The notes beneath the pieces were generated by a model. The model was not told the origin of the DNA and did not search any database. It saw only the letters and a list, made by a program, of their open reading frames with translations. A stretch of 64,000 nt of DNA from CG2-30-58-95 sp964618215 (lineage in GTDB: Bacteria > Chloroflexota > Anaerolineae > Anaerolineales > Villigracilaceae), in assembly GCA_964618215.1 (NCBI GenBank), contig CAZTZE010000012.1, forward strand, positions 14,428-78,427. Direction: 5' to 3'. Positions 41,139-50,678 of this stretch are shown here, in pieces (the first letter of the stretch is position 1; the number at the start of each line of letters is the position of its first letter). The translations under genes were made by a program, and so were the position numbers.

Positions 41139-42251
41139 CTGTGTCACGCGGGCAAAGATCAGGCTGACAAAGATGGCGACCAGGATCAATCCGAGGCTGA
41201 CTGGGTAGACGACGGCCGGGTCTTGGGTATACATGTAGCCGGCCAGGAGCGGGGCCAGGATGGCCGTCAGCGAGTTGAAGGCCTCGGTGATTCCATAGGC
41301 CAGGCCCATCTGGGCCTGATGAATGAGTGGACGCACCTGGGCAAAGATCAACATGCGGGCGGCGCGGAAGCCGCCCAGCAGGAAATAGGCGGCCGCGTAC
41401 CAGAGCGTGCCATCCCCGCGCCAGATCAGCAAAGCGAACATACCGACCGAGGCCTGCGCCAGCAGGAATCCGAGCCAGGCGTTGAAATGACCCAGCGTCA
41501 GGTTGAGCAGGGCATTCCCCAGGCTGCCAATTGAACCAACCAGGCCGATTTCACCCAGCGAGAGTCCACGTACGTTCTCCAAGAACTTGGGAGTGAACGG
41601 CTGGGGCAGGTACATGACGAACATGGCGATAAAGGCGACAGTCAAAAAGCCCAGAAAGCGCCGGTTCGAGAATAGACTGGCAGGCGGTGAATCTTGATCA
41701 TGGCCGTCACGGGGCTGGGCGCGCAAGAACAATATTACCCCCAACGAAATCAAGAAGATAAAGGCCGCCACGAAATACACGCTGCGCAGGCCGAAGCGGT
41801 CGCCGATCCAGCCGCCGCTGAGCGGACCGATCACCGCCCCCAGGTTGAAGGCCGCCGAGGTCAGGGTCATGGCACGTGCGGGGGAAAGCCTGCCGCGCGC
41901 TGCGGTCACGTAGCTCTGCAGCGGCGCGGAGACGAAAGCCGTCAGGCCATAGAGCAACATCCCAATGACGAAGAACGGCAGACTGCGCGCCAGGGCCATC
42001 ACGCAGGTCGCCAGCAGGCCAAAGCTCCAGGCGGCCCACAGTAAAGGTCGCCGCCCGAAGCGGTCTGAAAGGTATCCGGCCGGGATGTGGACGACCATCA
42101 TCGCCAGTCCGAAGGCGCTCAATATGCCGGCGATGGTCATCGTGCTGGCGCCGAGCTGTTGGAGGTAAATCGGCTGGAAGAGGAAAAACATCCCCTCGCC
42201 CAGGCCCCAGGTGAAGAGCGAGAGGGAGATGAGCAGCAGGTCGGAAGTCAT
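41136..42251 (-). CDS. Major facilitator superfamily transporter
   Basis: 371 residues with about 11-12 membrane spans, slightly short for MFS. The family motif A appears as GYLSDRFGRRPLL, with a second copy as GWIGDRFGLRSVY between spans 6 and 7. SPARAMTLTSAAFNLGAVIGPLSGG resembles the drug-efflux group. Substrate unknown. The stop codon comes from an adjoining word repeat, so the original C-terminus may have been altered. Confidence 0.88.
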   Translation of the reverse strand: MTSDLLLISLSLFTWGLGEGMFFLFQPIYLQQLGASTMTIAGILSAFGLAMMVVHIPAGYLSDRFGRRPLLWAAWSFGLLATCVMALARSLPFFVIGMLLYGLTAFVSAPLQSYVTAARGRLSPARAMTLTSAAFNLGAVIGPLSGGWIGDRFGLRSVYFVAAFIFLISLGVILFLRAQPRDGHDQDSPPASLFSNRRFLGFLTVAFIAMFVMYLPQPFTPKFLENVRGLSLGEIGLVGSIGSLGNALLNLTLGHFNAWLGFLLAQASVGMFALLIWRGDGTLWYAAAYFLLGGFRAARMLIFAQVRPLIHQAQMGLAYGITEAFNSLTAILAPLLAGYMYTQDPAVVYPVSLGLILVAIFVSLIFARVTQ

Positions 42252-42332
42252 GCGCAGGCCTCGATGGTTTTCTTTTTCACCGCTGTACCCTTCGGGTATG
42301 CTTCGCGAAGCGCGCGGAGATCGCAGAGAGTT

Positions 42333-43151
42333 TTATTTTGTCTCCGCGCTCTCTACGCCTGCCCTGAGCGTAGTCGAAGGGTTCTCTGCGGTGCGAGTTT
42401 CAACCCTGCGAATGAAATCCGCGGCGGCCTTGAAAACCAGCTCGCGCTGCGCATCTTCGGTGATGACGTGCCCACTGCCCTCGATCCACATCATCTGCTT
42501 ATCCGAGCTGCCCAAGTGCGCGTAAATCTGCGCCATGCTGTCCTTGACGATGTAATCGTCGTTCCGCGAATGGATGAGCAGCGCCGGCACGCGCACCTTC
42601 GGCAGCGATGCGTGCATCACGGCCATCAACTGGTTCAATTCCGCCACCGAGCGGATCGGGTTCTGGGGATAAGAGACATGCTGCTTGAAGGCCTCTTTAT
42701 CGTACCAGTCCGCGCCCGGAGCCTCATTGCCCTTGGGCGCGTAAGGGATGAAGCGGGAGATTTGCTTCGCCCAGCGGATGCGCGGGTCATCCGGCAGTTT
42801 ATATGGCGTGGACATGACGACGACGCCATCCACCCGCAGCCTGGTCGCCGTGACAAGGGACAGGATGCCGCCCATCGAGAGTCCAATGAGGAAGATGTGA
42901 TCCGAGACCCCGCGCAGCAGGTTCCAGCCATCCTCGACCGAGGCCAGCCAGTCGGTGTAACGCGAGCGGATCATGTCTTCGGGCTGGGTAGCGTGACCCG
43001 TCAGCCGCACGCCGAGGACGCTGAAGCCTTCACGGGCAAGATACTCGCCCATCCAGCGCATCTCTTTCGGCGCGCCGGTGAAGCCATGGATCAATAAGCA
43101 CCCCGTCTTGTTACCGGGAAAGAAGAAGGGTTCGGCGGTTGGGATGATCAT
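42333..43151 (-). CDS. Carboxylesterase / monoacylglycerol-lipase-like hydrolase
   Basis: 272 residues from the ATG at 43151; the longer frame runs into a neighbouring gene. LLIHGFTGAPKEM, IGLSMGGILSL (nucleophile), IHSRNDDYIV (acid) and EGSGHVITED (His) give the complete triad of the Est30-like esterases. The C-terminal tail ENPSTTLRAGVESAETK is the translation of a CCCTGAGCGTAGTCGAAGGG dispersed repeat (nt 42361-42380), so the end of the protein is repeat-derived. Substrates are likely medium-chain esters or monoglycerides. Confidence 0.88.
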   Translation of the reverse strand: MIIPTAEPFFFPGNKTGCLLIHGFTGAPKEMRWMGEYLAREGFSVLGVRLTGHATQPEDMIRSRYTDWLASVEDGWNLLRGVSDHIFLIGLSMGGILSLVTATRLRVDGVVVMSTPYKLPDDPRIRWAKQISRFIPYAPKGNEAPGADWYDKEAFKQHVSYPQNPIRSVAELNQLMAVMHASLPKVRVPALLIHSRNDDYIVKDSMAQIYAHLGSSDKQMMWIEGSGHVITEDAQRELVFKAAADFIRRVETRTAENPSTTLRAGVESAETK

Positions 43152-43226
43152 AGTTGGGTGGTTAGGGGGTTGGATAGTTGGGTAGTTGGGTAGTTTGATA
43201 GTTGGGTGGTTGGGTAGTTGGGTGGG
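43151..43226. repeat. GGGTAGTT tandem words
   Basis: Tandem variants of GTTGGGTAGTTGGG, GGTTAGGGGG and TTGATAG lie immediately upstream of the esterase start. Same type as 32393-32442. Confidence 0.7.
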
Positions 43227-43287
43227 ATGTCTTGAGCGTAAGTGGGGCGGATTGGCAATCCGCCTTGCGCGCTGGCAGCCAGTATTG

Positions 43288-44004
43288 CTAAAAGATCTCC
43301 AGCGCTGAAGAAAAATCCTCCACGGCGGCATGATCCTGCCAGATCCCATTATATATCCGAAACAATCGCTGCGCGCTTTGTTCGACAAAGTCATCCATCG
43401 CAGCCTGCGAAAGGTAAATATAAGGCCGCTGGTATAGCGCCTGGATCTTGTCGTCGCGGCGTTGATAGAAAGACTTGATGTAATGCAACTGGAGCGGCAG
43501 CGCCTCGGCCGGGAAAAAGTCCAGGGCGAGGCCGTCCGGGTTGGCGTCCAGAAAGACGCGCCAGAACAGGCAGTTGGGGTGATCGCGGACGTAGAGATGG
43601 TCAAGTCCGTACCAGTCTTTTTTCACCTCCCAGATGAACTGGCGGTCAGCGGCGAATTGCTCGGCGAAGCGTTCCTCGGTGGGGCGGCCAACCGCGACTG
43701 TCCACAGGTTGTCCGTGATTAGATGGAAGAAATATCCCATGCGGAAGGAGAAGTGTGGCGTATCAACAGCCTTTACACAAGCCAGGTAATGGCGGTAGAA
43801 CTCCAGATCGGCGAGATCTTTGTGTGCGCCATCCGAGCGCTTGAAATGCGTCACTTCCGGCGGCGGGGTGAATTTCTCCCATTTTTCATCCGGGATGCCG
43901 GCGTCGGGGGCGACGCTGCCAATGGCGAAGGCGGCGGCGTCCAAGCCGGGAATGTGTTCGAGCAGGATTTCAGCCAGACGCAAGTGGGCGATCCAGGTAG
44001 CCAT
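43288..44004 (-). CDS. Zinc-dependent phospholipase C-like protein
   Basis: 238 residues from the ATG at 44004, which lies 4 bases after the tag stop; the longer frame overlaps tag. MATWIAHLRLAEILLEH, AFAIGSVAPDAG, VTHFKRSDGAHKDL, FRMGYFFHLITDNLW and GLDHLYVRDHP carry the His/Asp set of the zinc phospholipase C/S1-P1-like family. There is no signal peptide, so it acts in the cytoplasm and the phospholipase name may mislead. It is coupled to tag in one transcript. Confidence 0.85.
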   Translation of the reverse strand: MATWIAHLRLAEILLEHIPGLDAAAFAIGSVAPDAGIPDEKWEKFTPPPEVTHFKRSDGAHKDLADLEFYRHYLACVKAVDTPHFSFRMGYFFHLITDNLWTVAVGRPTEERFAEQFAADRQFIWEVKKDWYGLDHLYVRDHPNCLFWRVFLDANPDGLALDFFPAEALPLQLHYIKSFYQRRDDKIQALYQRPYIYLSQAAMDDFVEQSAQRLFRIYNGIWQDHAAVEDFSSALEIF

Positions 44005-44008
44005 CCGT

Positions 44009-44569
44009 TTATCCCCGCATCCAGGCTGGATCGAGCGCGGTGATGCGCGCGTAGACTGGGCAGTCCGCGTCGTGCGCGTTCGGCAGGTAGCCGGTGCTGA
44101 CGAGAAATTCGCGCACCACCTCGCCGCCCACGAAGACAAAGGTTTGCTTGAACAACTTCACCCACTCTTCGTGACTACGCGGGTGATGGGCATCCAGCCA
44201 GGCTTTGAACGAGTCGTATTCTTTTTGAATGGCAGGAATCCGCCGCGCATTCTCGATGACCGCCTCGATCTTCCTACGGTTGCGAATTATGCTGGCATCG
44301 GCCAGCAGACGGGCCACATCTTCGCCATCATAAGCTGCCACGCGCGCCACGTCAAAGCCCTCGAAGGCGCGCTGGAAGGCCGGCTGCTTTTTGAGGATCA
44401 GCAGCCACGACAGCCCGGCCTGATTGATCTCCAGCACAAGACGCTCGAAGAGGAGGTTGTCATCCGCCAGCGGGAAGCCATATTCCTCGTCGTGGTAGCG
44501 GCGGTTGTACTCGTCTTCGGGGTGGGCGCGGATGTATTCGCAATATGAAGGCATTTGCCTGTTTCCCAT
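44009..44569 (-). CDS. tag: DNA-3-methyladenine glycosylase I
   Basis: 186 residues (start ATG 44569; ATG 44554 is an alternative). YHDEEYGFPLADDNLLFERL, EINQAGLSWLLILKKQPAF, ASIIRNRRKIEAVIENA and QTFVFVGGEVVREFLVSTGYL are Tag signatures; the zinc-site residues near the termini are partly visible (CEYI, HDADCPVY). It removes 3-methyladenine from DNA in base excision repair. A downstream gene is coupled within 4 bases. Confidence 0.92.
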   Translation of the reverse strand: MGNRQMPSYCEYIRAHPEDEYNRRYHDEEYGFPLADDNLLFERLVLEINQAGLSWLLILKKQPAFQRAFEGFDVARVAAYDGEDVARLLADASIIRNRRKIEAVIENARRIPAIQKEYDSFKAWLDAHHPRSHEEWVKLFKQTFVFVGGEVVREFLVSTGYLPNAHDADCPVYARITALDPAWMRG

Positions 44570-44653
44570 ATTTTATGCGCCTTCGTGTCCTTTGTGGTTA
44601 AATTCCTTTGTTTCCGCCGCCGGAATAGTGGAGTTTTTCATCGCGAAAGGGAG

Positions 44654-45754
44654 CTATCCTATCACTTGAATCCCGCGCTCCATATCGCTCAAACACTCCG
44701 CACCATCATCCGTTATCACCATATTATCCTCGATGCGCACGCCGTTGCGACCCGGCAGGTAAATCCCCGGCTCGACGGTGAAAGCCATGCCGGGTTCTAG
44801 CAATTGCTCATTATCGCCGCGTATGTATGGATCCTCGTGGCTTTCCAGTCCGATGCCGTGACCGGTGCGATGGGTGAAATACTGCCCATATCCGGCCTTC
44901 TCGATCACCTCTCGCGCCGCCTTATCCACTTCGGCGCATGGCACACCTGGCCCGGACGCGGCGCGTCCGGTGGCGTTGGCCTCCTGCACAATCTGGTGAA
45001 TCTTGCGGTATTCGGCCTCCACCTCCCCCACCGCGAAAGTGCGCGTCAGGTCGGAAATGTAGCCGTCCACCGTCGCGCCCCAGTCAATCACCAGCAGGTC
45101 ACCAGGTTGTAGCTTGCGGTCGCTGGGCGAGGCGTGCGGATTGGCCGAGTTCGGCCCGCCGGAGAGGATCGGAGAAAAGGGCATCTCCGGCTGCGAACCA
45201 TTGCGCAATAACTGGACGGTCAACTCGGCGGCCAGTTCTTTCTCGGTCATGCCGATTTTGATCAGCGGGAGGATCGCTTCCAGCGCGGACTGCGCCACTT
45301 TGACGGCCTTGCGCATGGCGGCGATTTCACCCACATCTTTTTTGATGCGCAGCGAAGACACCAGCCGGCTGGCATCCGGGAATTCGGCTTCGGGCGCACC
45401 ATTCTTGACCTGCCGGAATTCCAGCAGACGCAGGCAGCGCGGCTCGACACCGATGCGTTTACCATCCAGTCCGAGCGAACTCAGCGCGCGACGGAAGACG
45501 CCATCCCATTCGGCGGGGTTTTCGGGATAGGGAAATGCCTGGAATGGCGATCCGGCCACTTTGAGCATTTCCAGTTCCGGCAGCACGATGACAGGGGGCC
45601 TATCTGGCGTGAAGATGACCACCACTGGCCGCTCACTGAGATGGAAATGCAGACCGGTCAGGTAGGCCAGGGATGGGCCAGGGTTCAAAATAACGGCGTC
45701 CAGGCCCGAGGTCCGCAAAGCGGCGCTGAGTTTGTTGAGACGGTTTTCGATCAA
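44654..45754 (-). CDS. M24-family Xaa-Pro aminopeptidase
   Basis: 366 residues from a TTG at 45754, chosen because GGAGG sits 5 bases upstream; another TTG is at 45778. The creatinase-like N-domain (1-140) is followed by the pita-bread metallopeptidase with metal ligands in VIDWGATVDGYISDLTRTFA (two Asp), THRTGHGIGLESHE (His), FTVEPGIYLPG (Glu) and GVRIEDNMVIT (Glu). It removes N-terminal residues before proline. Neighbouring genes show no shared pathway. Confidence 0.93.
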   Translation of the reverse strand: MIENRLNKLSAALRTSGLDAVILNPGPSLAYLTGLHFHLSERPVVVIFTPDRPPVIVLPELEMLKVAGSPFQAFPYPENPAEWDGVFRRALSSLGLDGKRIGVEPRCLRLLEFRQVKNGAPEAEFPDASRLVSSLRIKKDVGEIAAMRKAVKVAQSALEAILPLIKIGMTEKELAAELTVQLLRNGSQPEMPFSPILSGGPNSANPHASPSDRKLQPGDLLVIDWGATVDGYISDLTRTFAVGEVEAEYRKIHQIVQEANATGRAASGPGVPCAEVDKAAREVIEKAGYGQYFTHRTGHGIGLESHEDPYIRGDNEQLLEPGMAFTVEPGIYLPGRNGVRIEDNMVITDDGAECLSDMERGIQVIG

Positions 45755-45803
45755 GAGTCCTCCAGAGAAGAGGCGCAAAACGTAAAGCGTAAAACGTAAT
45801 CGT

Positions 45804-46634
45804 TTATGGTCTATCGTCCGTTGTCAGATGGTGAAATCGCTTTACAAACACCACCTTCAAAATCCAATCCACCAGGCCGGGGAAGAGCGTATCAAATCCG
45901 ATAATAATGCGGTAATAACAGGGAATAATCAAAGTCCGGCGCGGGCGTTTCGCCAGGCCGACCGTGCACCGGGCAACATACTCGGAGGTCATCCAGAGCC
46001 ATTGCGGGAATTTGAGGCTGCTTTTCACGGCGTTATCGCCGGAGTGCTGGCCGAACTCGGTGGCGGCCGGGCCGGGGTAGATGCCGGAGACCCGGATGCC
46101 AAAAGGCACCACTTCGCGCCGCAAAGCATCGCTGAAGGCGCGCACGCCATACTTGGTGGCGGCATAGATGCTGTAGAGCGGCGCGGCGATCAGACCGGCC
46201 ACCGAGGACATGTTGATGATGTGACCGGAGCGGCTGGCGATCATTTGCGGTAACACAGCCCGCGTCACCTGGATTACGCCGCGCAGGTTGACATCAATCT
46301 GAGTATCAATCTCGCGGCGGGGGTCGAGGTTTTCCAACCAGTCGAGGCGGCCAAAGCCGGCGTTGTTAAAGAGGATGTCAATGCGGCCAAAGTTGTCTAG
46401 CACGGTCTGGACGGCCTCCTCGATCTGGGATTGCTCGGTCACATCCAGCGGGACGGCAAAGGCCTGACCGCCAGCGGCGCAGATGTCCTCGGCCAGGGCG
46501 GTCAGCCGGTCCATGCGCCGGGCGGCCAGGACGACCGTCGCACCTTCCTTTGCAAATAGACGAGCCGCGTCTTCCCCGAAGCCGGATGAGGCTCCCGTAA
46601 CCAGAACGATTTTATTCTTGAGAGAGATGGCCAT
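45804..46634 (-). CDS. Short-chain dehydrogenase/reductase
   Basis: 276 residues. The cofactor loop VLVTGASSGFGEDAA, NNAGFGRLDW, the catalytic Ser in NMSSVAGL and the dyad YAATK in IYAATKYGVRAF are intact. The C-terminal 50 residues hold a hydrophobic stretch (YYRIIIGFDTLFPGLVDWIL) suggesting membrane association, as in some lipid-acting SDRs. Substrate unknown; NADP is possible from the basic residue in AARRMDR. Confidence 0.9.
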   Translation of the reverse strand: MAISLKNKIVLVTGASSGFGEDAARLFAKEGATVVLAARRMDRLTALAEDICAAGGQAFAVPLDVTEQSQIEEAVQTVLDNFGRIDILFNNAGFGRLDWLENLDPRREIDTQIDVNLRGVIQVTRAVLPQMIASRSGHIINMSSVAGLIAAPLYSIYAATKYGVRAFSDALRREVVPFGIRVSGIYPGPAATEFGQHSGDNAVKSSLKFPQWLWMTSEYVARCTVGLAKRPRRTLIIPCYYRIIIGFDTLFPGLVDWILKVVFVKRFHHLTTDDRP

Positions 46635-46659
46635 GTTTTTTTCTGTGGTGATTGGAGAA

Positions 46660-46731
46660 ATAAAGCGTAATGCGCCGAAGACCTACTCGGTAAAACGTAA
46701 AGCGTAATGAGTTTACGTTTCACGCTTTACG
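46660..46731. repeat. CGTAAAGCGTAAAACG inverted word repeat
   Basis: GTAAAACGTAAAGCGTAA pairs with TCACGCTTTACGTTTTAC over 17 of 18 positions, separated by TGAGTTTACGTT. Related words are at 45776-45802 and 50679-50706. It lies between lon and the SDR gene and may act as a hairpin. Confidence 0.65.
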
Positions 46732-46733
46732 TT

Positions 46734-49211
46734 TTACTCCTCCTCCTGCGTTTGTTCATCCTGCCTGCGCCTCGGCTTCGGCGGCTCGGCAATCGCTTCC
46801 GCCGCGATGGCTATTTCGATGACCTCGTCTATGTGTTGAACAGGAATGATCTTCAGGTCATCGCGGGCGCGCTTGGGGATGTCCACCAAATCCTTCTGGT
46901 TGCGCATCGGGATGATAACGGTTTTCAATCCGGCGCGGCGGGCGGCCATCACCTTCTCGCGCACCCCTCCAACCGGCAGCACGCGCCCGCGCAGGGTGAT
47001 CTCGCCGGTCATCGCCACATCTTTGGAAACCGGACGCCCGGTAAAAGCCGAGATCAGCGCCGAGCAAAGTGTGATGCCCGCCGAGGGGCCGTCCTTTGGA
47101 ATCGCCCCCTCGGGCAGGTGCATATGGATATCCAGGCGCTCGAACACGTCCGGGTCAATGCCGAGCATGGCGGCGCGGGATTTGAGATAGGTCAACGCGG
47201 CCTGACCCGATTCCTGCATCACATCCCCAATCTGACCGGTCATCTGCAAATTGCCTTTGCCCTCCAGAACAGCGACCTCGACGAACATGATCTCGCCGCC
47301 GTTTTCAGTCCAGGCCAGGCCGGTAGCCACGCCGACTTCGTCCTTGCGCTCGGCCTCGGTCTCGAAAAATTGGGGTGGGCCGAGGAACTTCTCGATCACC
47401 GCCGCGCTAATTTGCTCTGGATACTTCTTCTCCTCCGCCTTCCAGCGCGCCACTTTACGGCAGACGCGGCCAATCTCGCGCTCCAAATTGCGCACGCCGG
47501 CCTCATAGGTGTACTCGCGGATGATCCGCTGCAGCGCCTGTGGATCGAAATTCAACCCGACTTCTTCCAGCCCGTTTTCGTCCAACTGGCGCGGGATCAG
47601 GAATCGGTTGGCAATGATAACTTTCTCCTCTTCGATGTAACCGGGAAACTCGATGACTTCCAGCCGGTCGAGCAGGGCGGGCGGAATCGGGCCGAGCGTG
47701 TTGGCGGTGGTAACGAACATGACTTTTGAAAGGTCGAAATCCAGGTCCAGGTAATGGTCGGAGAAAGCATGATTCTGCTCCGGGTCGAGCACTTCGAGCA
47801 GCGCCGCAGCCGGGTCGCCGCGGAAATCCGAACCGAGTTTGTCAATCTCATCCAGCATGAAGAGCGGATTGGCCGTAGCGGCGCGGCGCATGGTCTGGAG
47901 GATGCGCCCGGGCAGCGCACCGATGTACGTGCGGCGGTGGCCGCGGATTTCAGCCTCGTCGCGCACGCCGCCCAGCGAAAGGCGCACGAACTTGCGTCCC
48001 AAAGCCTCCGCAATGGATCGGCCCAGCGAGGTCTTGCCCGTGCCAGGCGGCCCGACGAAACACAAAATCGGCTGGCGTCCCTTTTTCGGGTGCAGCGAGC
48101 GCACCGCAATGTATTCTAAAATGCGTTCTTTGGCTTTCTTCAGGCCGTAATGGTCACGCTCCAAAACTCTGGCTGCGTGCTTCACGTCCAGGTTGTCATC
48201 GGTCAGCGTTGACCAGGGCAAGTCGAGGATCCAGTCAATGTAACTGCGGATGATGCCGACCTCGGGCGCCATGGGCGGCATTTGATTGAGCCGCTCGATT
48301 TCCTTCATCGCCGTGACTTTGGCCTGTTCAGGCAGGTTGGCCTGTTCAATTCTTTGACGCAGTTCATTGACATCCCGCGTCCAGATATCGCCATCGCCCA
48401 GTTCGGTTTGGATCGCCTTCATCTGTTCGCGCAGGTAGAACTCGCGCTGGCTCTTATCCACCTCGTTTTGGACGCGGCTGTGGATTTCGTCTTCCAGCTC
48501 CAGTACGTCCACTTCTTCGGCGAGCAGTTTGTTGATCCGCTTGAGCCGCTCGCGCGGGTCGGTCATCTGCAACAGGGCTTGTCGCTCTTCAAAATCGAAG
48601 GAGACGGCCGTGGTAATCATGTCGGATAACCAGCCAGGTTCGACGATGTTCAGAGCAAAGAGATGCGCCTCCTCAGGGATGGAGCGGTCGAGCTGAATAC
48701 AGCGGTCGAACAGGTCGAGCACCGAGCGCATCAACGCCTGAGTCTGCCGGTCGGCAGCGGTCGTCTCGTAAAAGACCCGGGCGCGCACCTTGATGACCGG
48801 TTCCAGGCGGGTAAATTCCAGGATCTCGACCCGCCGCCGTCCCTGCACCAGGGCTGAACTGGAACCATCCGGCATACTGAGCAATCGCCCAACGGCCATT
48901 TCCACGCCAGTGGGCAGGAAATCCTGCGGCCGCGGATCCTCGACCTCCGGATCGCGCTGCGTCAGACCGATCACGGTACTGGTGCGCGAGTGAGCTTCCT
49001 GTATGGCCAGCAAGGAGGCCTGGCGGGCGACAAAGATTGGCGTCACCATATGCGGGAAGATGACCATGTCGCGCAGCGGCAGGACGAGCGCTTCGATAAT
49101 CCCATCATCATCCGGCGTCAGGTTGGGGACACGGTACAGTTCGTCCGTGCGTTGCGTAAGCGCCAGGTTGAAGGCTTCTTCGTCGTCTGGGAAAGACCAA
49201 TCGTTGTTCAT
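46734..49211 (-). CDS. lon: ATP-dependent Lon protease
   Basis: 825 residues from the ATG at 49211 (GAGGAATT upstream); the extra 25 codons to 49286 are a translated GTCAACTTGTCAAC word repeat. It has an N-terminal LON domain (LVLPLRDMVIFPHMV), a coiled-coil middle, AAA+ with Walker A GPPGTGKTSLG (about 388) and Walker B LFMLDEIDKLG, and the protease domain with catalytic Ser in PKDGPSAGITL (about 710) and Lys in GGVREKVMAARRAG (about 752). It degrades misfolded and regulatory proteins. The length and all motifs are normal. Confidence 0.97.
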   Translation of the reverse strand: MNNDWSFPDDEEAFNLALTQRTDELYRVPNLTPDDDGIIEALVLPLRDMVIFPHMVTPIFVARQASLLAIQEAHSRTSTVIGLTQRDPEVEDPRPQDFLPTGVEMAVGRLLSMPDGSSSALVQGRRRVEILEFTRLEPVIKVRARVFYETTAADRQTQALMRSVLDLFDRCIQLDRSIPEEAHLFALNIVEPGWLSDMITTAVSFDFEERQALLQMTDPRERLKRINKLLAEEVDVLELEDEIHSRVQNEVDKSQREFYLREQMKAIQTELGDGDIWTRDVNELRQRIEQANLPEQAKVTAMKEIERLNQMPPMAPEVGIIRSYIDWILDLPWSTLTDDNLDVKHAARVLERDHYGLKKAKERILEYIAVRSLHPKKGRQPILCFVGPPGTGKTSLGRSIAEALGRKFVRLSLGGVRDEAEIRGHRRTYIGALPGRILQTMRRAATANPLFMLDEIDKLGSDFRGDPAAALLEVLDPEQNHAFSDHYLDLDFDLSKVMFVTTANTLGPIPPALLDRLEVIEFPGYIEEEKVIIANRFLIPRQLDENGLEEVGLNFDPQALQRIIREYTYEAGVRNLEREIGRVCRKVARWKAEEKKYPEQISAAVIEKFLGPPQFFETEAERKDEVGVATGLAWTENGGEIMFVEVAVLEGKGNLQMTGQIGDVMQESGQAALTYLKSRAAMLGIDPDVFERLDIHMHLPEGAIPKDGPSAGITLCSALISAFTGRPVSKDVAMTGEITLRGRVLPVGGVREKVMAARRAGLKTVIIPMRNQKDLVDIPKRARDDLKIIPVQHIDEVIEIAIAAEAIAEPPKPRRRQDEQTQEEE

Positions 49212-49214
49212 AAT

Positions 49215-49330
49215 TCCTCGTTTGTACGTTTGCACGTTTACAAGTTGACACGTTTGCACGTTTACACCATGCCAGCGTGACAACATTCCAACGTGTCAAC
49301 GTGTCAATTTGTCAACTTGTCAACGTAATT
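49215..49330. repeat. GTCAACTTGTCAAC word repeat supplying the end of folC
   Basis: Words such as CACGTTTGCACG, GTCAACGTGTCAA and TTTGTCAACTTG run between lon and folC and into the last codons of folC (VDKLTN and the stop at 49306-49304). Confidence 0.65.
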
Positions 49331-50659
49331 CTGCCACGCGGTGCGGACTTCCGCAGTGACAAATATGCTGCCCGCCGCGAGGACAATGCTACCATCTTTT
49401 TCAGATAATTCCAACGCGCGTGCCAAAGCCGTCTCTACAGGTTTCACCGCTTCGGCACGGACCCCGAGCCTGTTCGCCGTTTCGACGAGTTGCTCCGGCT
49501 CAAGGGCGCGCGGGTGATCGGCCTTGGTGGCGAGGATCAAGTTCAGGCGCGGTTTCCAGGCCGCAAACATGCCAGGAACATCCTTATCTTCCGAGGCGCC
49601 AAAGATCAGGATCACCGGCCGGCCCGGGAAGTAATCCTCCAGCGCCTGGCACAGTTTCTCGGCCGAATCGATGTTATGCGCCGAATCGAGTATCACTGGC
49701 GGTTCGCGGCGGACAATTTCAAAACGGCACGGCCATTGGACTTCGCCAAAACCTTTTTGGATGGCCTCATCACTTACATTCAATCCGCTGGCTTTCAGCG
49801 CAGCATAAGCGGTGGCGGCGTTTTCGATCTGGTAGCGTCCGAGCAAAGGGATGCGGAGTATAACCGATTCTGGCGTAACGAGTGACGAGTGATGAGTGAC
49901 GAATGATGGACTGACTGCCAGCGATTGTCCGTCAAGAGAATGCTCACTTGCTTCGAATGTCACCTCGCGGCCGACGAGCGTCAGTGGGGCATTCCGCTCC
50001 GCGGCGACTTTCTCCAGCACTGCCAGCGCCTCGTCAACTTGCGGCGAAGAAACGACCGGCACGCCTTCCTTGATGATGCCGGCTTTTTCCCCAGCGATCT
50101 TCGTCAGTGTGTTTCCCAGTACCGCCATGTGGTCGTAGGAAAGCGAGGTGATCACCGAGACGCGCGGCGTGACGATGTTGGTCGCGTCCAACCGCCCGCC
50201 CAGTCCGACCTCGATGACGGCGGCATCTACATTCTTTTGGGCAAAACAGAGGAAACCGATGGCGGTGGTGATCTCGAAAGTGGTCAGCAGCGGGATTTTG
50301 GCGACCGCCGGTTTGACCTGTGCGACCAGTTCGACCAGTTCATCATGTGAAATGGGCAGGCCGTTGATCTGTATCCGCTCGATGTAATCCTGCAAATGCG
50401 GCGAGGTATAGAGGCCGCTGCGATACCCGGCGACGGTCAGCGCCGAAGCCATCAGCGCCGAGGTGGAGCCTTTGCCCTTCGTCCCGGCCACGTGGAGGAT
50501 GGGATATTTCTCCTGCGGGTTGCCGAGCAAAGCCATCAGGTCGCGCATCCGCTCCAGGTTGAAATCGGCCTGGGCCAGTTCGGAGGCGTGTTTCAGGCTA
50601 TAATCTACGAAAGAGTAGAGATAATCGAGGGCCTGATTGTAAGCGGTTTCGGTGTCCAT
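49304..50659 (-). CDS. folC: Folylpolyglutamate synthase / dihydrofolate synthase
   Basis: 451 residues from the ATG at 50659 (ATG 50671 is an alternative). VAGTKGKGSTSALMASAL is the P-loop; YTSPHLQDYIERI, VGLGGRLDATNI (metal Glu/Asp region), GEKAGIIKEGVPVV and DSAHNIDSA are all FolC motifs. It adds glutamate to folates. Residues about 247-263 (nt 49871-49918, protein VSPSFVTHHSSLVTP) are an in-frame GAGTGACGAGTGATG word repeat. The last six residues and the stop are also repeat-encoded. Confidence 0.93.
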   Translation of the reverse strand: MDTETAYNQALDYLYSFVDYSLKHASELAQADFNLERMRDLMALLGNPQEKYPILHVAGTKGKGSTSALMASALTVAGYRSGLYTSPHLQDYIERIQINGLPISHDELVELVAQVKPAVAKIPLLTTFEITTAIGFLCFAQKNVDAAVIEVGLGGRLDATNIVTPRVSVITSLSYDHMAVLGNTLTKIAGEKAGIIKEGVPVVSSPQVDEALAVLEKVAAERNAPLTLVGREVTFEASEHSLDGQSLAVSPSFVTHHSSLVTPESVILRIPLLGRYQIENAATAYAALKASGLNVSDEAIQKGFGEVQWPCRFEIVRREPPVILDSAHNIDSAEKLCQALEDYFPGRPVILIFGASEDKDVPGMFAAWKPRLNLILATKADHPRALEPEQLVETANRLGVRAEAVKPVETALARALELSEKDGSIVLAAGSIFVTAEVRTAWQNYVDKLTN

Positions 50660-50678
50660 AAGTGTTAGCATTGTAAAT

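Noticed and set aside
42087..43097. 336-codon open frame on the plus strand
   Set aside because: Antisense to the MFS and esterase genes and partly made from a repeat translation.
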